From NCBI GenBank assembly GCA_002900995.3, contig CM035305.1, positions 5,364,908 to 5,428,907 on the forward strand: a DNA stretch of 64,000 nt, in the 5' to 3' direction. The translations under genes and the position numbers were made by a program. Shown piece by piece: positions 58,653 through 64,000 of the stretch. The notes beneath the pieces were generated by a model. The model saw only the letters and a list, made by a program, of their open reading frames with translations. It had not been told where the DNA came from and searched no databases. Every line of letters begins with the position of its first letter. The stretch's first letter is position 1. The stretch comes from Ganoderma boninense. Taxonomy: Eukaryota > Basidiomycota > Agaricomycetes > Polyporales > Polyporaceae.

Positions 58653-61600
58653 ATGCCTCCCTTTCCCGACGAATATCTTCACCCGCAAACTGTCTCCCTC
58701 GAGGGCTTCGTGGAAACAGCTCATCGAATTGGGCGAGAGAACGCAGAAGACAGCTTCGTCAATTTTGTCCTGGCTGGGCGCGCCCGAGCTCTAGTCGAAG
58801 ACGTAGACCCGCCGGAATTGCGTCAGGCCCGAATCTTCGTGAATCCGCGCGTTGACCTCGGCCCCCCAGATGACTACGCAGTCCACGGCGACTTCGACTC
58901 GGTCATCGGTCTGACCAAGCTCCTTCCTTTCACTAAGGCAATTTCTTGGCAATGTTTTCCCCAGTTCGCCGAAACTTTGACAACAGACGTCCATGTCAAA
59001 TTCCCAATTGTCGCTGCGGTTAGTTTTTCACAAGATTGTGTTTTTCGCATGCTCAATACGACGGGATAGACCGGCACTCACCATGTTCCACTCCACAAAA
59101 TTCCCAACTACATGTGTTTGAAGTTCGACATCCGCCACCAAGGACGCCTTTTTTTCCCCCGCAAGTACGAACACCATGTTTCGCCGACGCTACCGAATGA
59201 TTTCCTCGCCGCGGTCTATGATCGGGCAGTGCTCCCAGCGATCAATGCCTGCAACCCCGCTCTGGCGTCTCATTGGCCCAACACGTTTACGCAGGCCACT
59301 CGTCTCGCTCGCGCACAACACGGTCACCTCTCTAGCGTCTCGCGAGACATCCCTGAAGATCTCCTTGAGAGGTTTGCCCAGGAACTGCTTGCCCGGCTCG
59401 ACAGGATGGGCGGTGGATTTCAGGATGCTTTCTTCGAGTTAGAGGCTAAAGGCATCAAGGCTACGTCTTTCCACGATCCATCCGACGGTGATGCGCGGAG
59501 AGACGCTTTGGAGAATGTTCTCGACCCCATAAATCTTCGCGTCATTCCCATCGAGGAGCTCAAGACGCGGTGGTGGATTGACGTTGCCTTGGAGGTCCAT
59601 GAAAGAGGCCGCGTCCTCCTCTGGCTGTCCGAGTCTCACTCTCGTTTGATTCGCCACGCCCTTCCCCATGTCGATCCCACGCATGCCGCTGCGCTCCTTA
59701 GAAGTGAAGGCTACAAGCAGGACTTCAATGCCCACCTGACAGCCATATCGGGGTTCCGCTTGGAACCTCGCTCGCGCAGCACTCGCGATCATGTCACGTA
59801 CCTGAACGTGTATACGACAGACAAGGCCGTGACTTACCAAGTCAAACCGGGTCTCTATCGACGGCGCACGTCCTCGGACCTGTATCCTAAGCGACTCGAG
59901 CAGTTCCTCAAGGACGTAGAGGACATTACCACGACATTTTCGGAGTGCGGAGGACAAGGTGGCGTCTTGCAAGATGCCTGCACACGCATGGAAGTGCGAG
60001 TGAATATCGGCTACGCTCGGACCTCTCTCACAGAAGTTCCCGAAGAGCTCGTTCAGTTATCTATTCTCTCTGTGCCTGCAGTTTTGTGGTGGTACGTACC
60101 CCGAGTCGTTGCAGCTTATATATATATTAATTATTGTTTACAGGTACTTCAAATTCTATCGGATGACTGCTATATACCGCGTACTTACAGACCTCGCCCG
60201 TACTCCGCCTGCTCCCCGCGGATGGATTCCCAGCCTCATGCTTGGCTCGGTTTGCGTATATATGTTCAATGCGGTTATATTTCGCCCCAGCGCCCGTCGT
60301 GTCGAGCAAGAACTTTCAAGGCTTTGCGCTTACTGGTGCCACCCTCATTTCTCCCCAGACGATGAAGATAATAGAGGTGTCGAGCTTGAAGATGAGATGC
60401 TACAACCCTGCACTCTGGACCGGGGACTGTACTTTGTTTCAGAGATTGTCCGTGATGAACACCATCGGTTCCTCCGCCTACCGGCCGTGCGGCAGCTCGA
60501 ACGGACGGACATCACAATTCTTTACGGGCAACGTACTCTAAATGAGGTCCTTCGAGCCCTAGGTGGAACCCCTCTTGGCCTTGCGGGATTAACTCGAGTT
60601 AACAAGCTCCGTACCAAAAACAAGAGCCAAACACGCCCAGTTGCTCTGCTCGCATCGCAGTTGACGCTGCATGATTTCAACTTTGCCGCTGAAGGTGGGC
60701 ATTATATGTATATCATCATGCGCTAGTCATAGTTGTTAATAATATGTAAGGTATCACTCGGAACTTGGAGATTCAGATGACAGGACCGGATGTTGATCTA
60801 GCAGACGAACAGAATCAAGACGACGAGACTCTCGATGGTGCATTTTCAACTCTTTGGGCGCAATTTCCGTCGGACATGGTTCAGCAATCTCCCAACTTCC
60901 GTCATCGCACCCAGCCAGCCTACATCAAGCTCAACCTAGGAGAGCGTGATGAAGTGTCGATCGATCTCTTCAAATCACTCCAACTTCCCTTCGACGCAGC
61001 ATACATTCGCCTTTGCACGCTCTCTCAATGGCGAGAGCTTGTGTTCGACAAGTTTTTCCCCCCCAAAAATGCTCGTCTTCCAGATAGCCTCCAGAATTTC
61101 CGTCAATGTCGATACTTCGGATCCTACACCTCAGAATTAGCTCGGCTCTCTAACGAGGATGCTACTCATACGCGGGAGTCCTTGCGGTCTTTGTTTGACG
61201 AACTTCGATGGGTTCCCCATCCATACTCAGAGAGGATGTGGTCAACAAAACGACGCGACAACACAAATGGCTGGGTCGCTCTCCCGGAGGGCCACCACAA
61301 TCTTGCGGTCCATATCGCGATTAATCCGAAATATTACACCAGCCTTGCCGCTATCACTCTCACGTCAGGTGTCCGCCCCAGTCAGGACGACGATGACGAT
61401 GAGCTCGCTTGGGCGGAGCTTGGCAGGCGCATTCCTTTTCTGCGGCACTCTATCCCACCTCCAGATAGCATCATCCAGCCCGGAGATCGACAAGTACTCG
61501 ACCAAATCCGGCATTTCTCTCAAACTCCCACCAATGCTAGTGCTGGTATCAGTCTTCAGGACGATCGCGGCGGCGTTGGCAGGGGGAGAGACAGCCAAAC

Positions 61601-62642
61601 GAGAACAGCGGAGAGCAGCGCGAGTCGCGCGGGCGGTGGACGGGCTCCGCCGGCTCCGAGTCAGCCTGTGAGCCGTGCACCGTCCGTCCTTCCTCCACCG
61701 CAGCAATTCCGTGCGCCTTCATGGCGGGAAGGTCTTGGGGGCGTCGACGTCGTTTCAGAGGGCCGAGCGACAACGGCGGAGAGCAGCGCGAGTCGCGCGG
61801 GCGGTGGACGAGTTGCGCCGTGGGCTCCGAGTCAGCCTGTGAGCCGTGCACCGTCCGTCCGTCCTCCACCGCAGCAATTCCGTGCGCCTTCATGGCGGGA
61901 AGGTCTTGGGGGCGTCGACGTCGTTTCAGAGGGCCGAGCGACAACGGCGGAGAGCAGCGCGAGTCGCGCGGGCGGTGGACGAGTTGGGGGCGTCGACGTC
62001 GTTTCAGCGGGCCGAGCGACAACGGCGGAGAGCAGCGCGAGTCGTGCGGGATCGGATGGACGAGTTGCTCCGCCCGTTCGGAGTCAGCATGGCCTACCTC
62101 CGCCTGCTATACCGGGTCCCTTGGCTAGAGTATCTCGACACCGAGGTCCTCTCATTATCACACCGCTCCCATCAGAGCCTCGGTCTCCGCTTGCAGCCCT
62201 AGCACCGACGCTTTCATCCTCTCCCGACATGGAAAGCACTCCAGAGATGGGGCGCGCACAGCATGGACCTGCCGCAGCGGCATCGCCGGGTTACTGGCAA
62301 CAGTCTCTGGCAATGCAACCAAGCCCCAGTCTCGCAAGCCCTCATCTATTTGATTCACCTGCGCCGTACATATCAAAGCGCACGTTATGGTGGAATGACC
62401 ACTCTAGCTCTCAGCGCGAGTCCTCAGAATTTAGCCGACTCCGCCCGACTCCTGGTCCCTCGCAAGTAGTGTCCACTCAGCCACATATCGCATCTATGCC
62501 TGTTCTGAATCGGCCCCCGTCTTCTACCCAACTCGTCTTCCATTCGCCTCCTACACCTCAAATGTCAGAAGACAGGCCTGTAACTCCGCCGTCGCCGTTG
62601 GCGAAGTACGCTCCTCTGTACCCCAAGATGTTGAAGGATTGA
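58653..62642 (+). CDS. Giant protein of unknown function, lineage-specific Agaricomycete type
   Basis: Four exons, 58653-59018, 59070-60091, 60144-60694 and 60751-62642, all in frame (1276 residues), with introns of 51-56 nt. No catalytic domain was recognised. Readable landmarks are MPPFPDEYLHP, VPLHKIPNYMCLKFDIRHQ, LFFPRKYE, TRWWIDVALEVHERGRVLLW, SRSTRDHVTYLNVYTTDK, YFKFYRMTAIYRVLTDL, LRLPAVRQLERTDITILYG and YIKLNLGERDEVSIDLF. From about residue 880 the chain becomes Ser/Pro/Arg-rich and contains in-frame 57-residue repeats. From memory, similar chains with an IPNY, FFP and WWIDV pattern are numerous in mushroom-forming fungi and are of unknown role; a search must confirm this. It follows the SNF2 gene in the same direction, 2 kb downstream. 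A part in a mobile or chromatin-linked module is a guess from this context. Confidence 0.75.
61607..62075 (+). repeat. In-frame coding minisatellite, 171-bp (57-codon) unit
   Basis: The unit starts GCGGAGAGCAGCGCGAGTCG at about 61608, 61776, 61948 and 62025: two full units, one shortened by an in-frame deletion, and a final partial unit. It codes TAESSASRAGGGR, APSQPVSRAPSV, PPPQQFRAPSWREGLGG and VDVVSEGRAT. Unit length and the deletion keep the frame, so copy number can vary without breaking the protein. Confidence 0.85.
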
Positions 62643-62840
62643 TCTTCGCACCCTTATACTTGTAATGCATGTCTTCCGACCGGTTCGTCAGTGGCTCTGT
62701 ATAATTCATTCGGTGTTCTCGGAGTGCCGCCGCGCCGAAAAGGACAAGCTCAGCGGGACTGTCCATGGCCTGGTGAACCACGAGGTATTTATAGGGTGTA
62801 AAGTAGGGGGGTATGCGGGTTAGAGTCGGGTTAGAGCGAC

Positions 62841-62957
62841 CATTTGGGCGAAAATGTGCGAAGTGACGGTCGCACCGTCACTTCGCCAAGAATCAGGCGC
62901 CCAAAATGATAAGCGTGGGAGCCAAAGATTGCGAAGTCACGGATAGACCGCGACTTC
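62841..62957. repeat. Nested inverted repeats (two related hairpins)
   Basis: The first hairpin has perfect 13-bp arms, GCGAAGTGACGGT / ACCGTCACTTCGC, with a 3-base loop (62858-62886), inside a larger pairing of CATTTGGGCG with CGCCCAAAATG. The second, about 62931-62957, is GCGAAGTCACGG / CCGCGACTTCGC with one mismatch. They sit about 200-300 bases after the stop of the giant gene. Confidence 0.85.
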
Positions 62958-63101
62958 GCATCACCTCAGGACGCGACATGCCAACAGTGTATAATCAATG
63001 TTAGCAAACAGTATGTGTACCATGACATCGGCGGTGAATATATAAGTACGATTGGCACCATAAGTTTAACCAGCGGGAATCAAAGGACTCTGCGACAAAT
63101 G

Positions 63102-63201
63102 NNNNNNNNNNNNNNNNNNNNNNNNNNNNNNNNNNNNNNNNNNNNNNNNNNNNNNNNNNNNNNNNNNNNNNNNNNNNNNNNNNNNNNNNNNNNNNNNNNN
63201 N
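63102..63201. other. Assembly gap of 100 N
   Basis: A placeholder gap of unknown true length. It removes the start of the GMC oxidoreductase gene that follows. Confidence 0.95.
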
Positions 63202-63203
63202 AT

Positions 63204-64000
63204 GACGAGAAGCTACATGGCGCTGATGGTAAGCCTCGCCGTTGTGAAAACGACCGAATGCTGACCCTGCCCTTGTGCAGGGCCGGTTGTCCTTGGATGG
63301 CCGAACACGCGACCTGGATGGGATGTGGCACTCCAAGACACCCTCGAGGCGCTTGGCATCCCCCGTATTGCCGAGCCGGTGCGTCATTCTCCTCGACGTG
63401 CCGGCCCACTTTTTCCCGCCTTGTCTGCCCTACGATATGTTCTCTTTACTCACCTAGCGCTGGATCCACGTAGCAAGGAGGTGATCGAGTAGGGTCTGGC
63501 ATGGATCTTTCGACCGTGGATCCGCGTACGAACAAACGCGTGACATCTGTGGTGAGTTCCAAGTTTCATAAATTCATACCACGTATGCAGACCTCCACAT
63601 CATCCTATAGGCCTATCTGGAACAAGCCGGCACTCGCCCAAACTTGAAGGTGCTTGTGAATGCGCCTGTGGCACGAATTCTGTCCGCTCCGGGAGAAGGC
63701 TTCACCGCCAGCGGCGTCGAATTCCTATTTGACGGGGAGAAGCACACCGTTTCGACTGCTCCCAATGGAGAAGTCATTCTTTCTGCAGGGTAGGTCTGCT
63801 TTCGTACCATGCCGCTCGGATGTGCTTATGATTCCCTTCTATATATTCTGCAGAGCCATCAAATCTCCCCAGGTTCTCGAGCTCTCCGGTATTGGCGACA
63901 CAAAGATCCTGAGTACCCTCGGTATCGACACGAAGGTCGACTTGCCCTCGGTTGGCACGAACGCGCAGGACCACCTGTTTGCGGGGGTGGCATACGAGCT
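63204..64000 (+). CDS. GMC oxidoreductase, aryl-alcohol-oxidase-like, partial at both ends
   Basis: Visible exons: 63204-63228 (start in the gap), 63281-63378, 63474-63551, 63611-63789, 63854-64000 (runs off the end). The protein reads DEKLHGADGPVVLGW, GWDVALQDTLEALGIP, QGGDRVGSGMDLSTVDP, AYLEQAGTRPNLKVLVNAPV and then the second GMC signature GAIKSPQVLELSGIG, followed by VGTNAQDHL. This is the middle of an FAD-dependent GMC enzyme; the spacing is like fungal aryl-alcohol oxidases and glucose/pyranose dehydrogenases, secreted flavoenzymes that feed hydrogen peroxide or redox cycles in wood decay. The FAD-binding GxGxxG part should lie within the gap and the catalytic His region beyond 64000, so the exact subfamily cannot be set. 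Confidence 0.85.

Noticed and set aside
58321..58794. 157-codon open frame before the giant gene
   Set aside because: Overlaps the start of the giant gene in another frame and shows no family motif; more likely leader sequence.
1..64000. CRISPR arrays, bacterial operons, rRNA genes
   Set aside because: No regularly spaced identical short repeats, no ribosome-binding-site gene strings and no rRNA-like sequence; the DNA is eukaryotic.

Overview
The window reads as nuclear DNA of a basidiomycete fungus in the Agaricomycetes, probably a wood-decay polypore; the order is an inference. The evidence is many short GT-AG introns (about 47 to 100 nt), GC-rich coding exons, and families typical of this group: a Crinkler/RHS-like NTPase, a FunK1-like kinase remnant, an SRPK-type kinase, an HsbA-type secreted protein, a multi-pass membrane protein of the W-R-x-W-V-L-W type and a GMC oxidoreductase. 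Two 100-base N runs (5187-5286 and 63102-63201) are scaffold gaps. All gene models were built by hand from splice signals, reading frame and protein motifs; no search was run.

Layout. 1-7473 has no convincing gene but holds three exon-like repeat modules (3982-4787), a duplicated block (5376-5720) and an AT-rich satellite (6222-6412). 7474-9752 is a Crinkler/RHS-like NTPase. 10.5-21.5 kb carries four copies of an undescribed two-exon family of about 200 residues, each with a matching TATA region; three are open (10512-11188, 13923-14593, 15695-16395) and one is a pseudogene (20958-21517). An SRPK-like kinase (16890-18495), an HsbA gene (19506-20463) and a deletion-bearing HsbA relic (22120-23190) lie among them. 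23-30 kb is repeat-rich with a truncated kinase-like gene (27212-27749).

30-46 kb is the conserved core: a membrane protein (30616-32369, minus), an M17 leucine aminopeptidase with 16 introns (33374-35870, minus), an unknown protein (38224-40093, plus) and a large SH3-TBC RabGAP-like protein (40855-46343, minus). 46-50.9 kb is mostly noncoding, with a small coiled-coil gene (48791-49686) and a 258-bp foldback element (50044-50301). 51.0-62.6 kb holds two large genes in the same direction: an SNF2-type ATPase (51025-56667) and a 1276-residue protein of unknown function (58653-62642), with inverted repeats before and after the pair. The window ends in a partial GMC oxidoreductase (63204-64000) whose 5' half is lost in a gap.

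The strongest candidates for something undescribed are the small multi-copy family, whose three open members share exon structure and promoter and whose residues suggest a permuted NlpC/P60-like (LRAT-type) fold with some copies stripped of the putative active site, and the SNF2 plus giant-protein pair, which has the look of a mobile or lineage-specific chromatin module.
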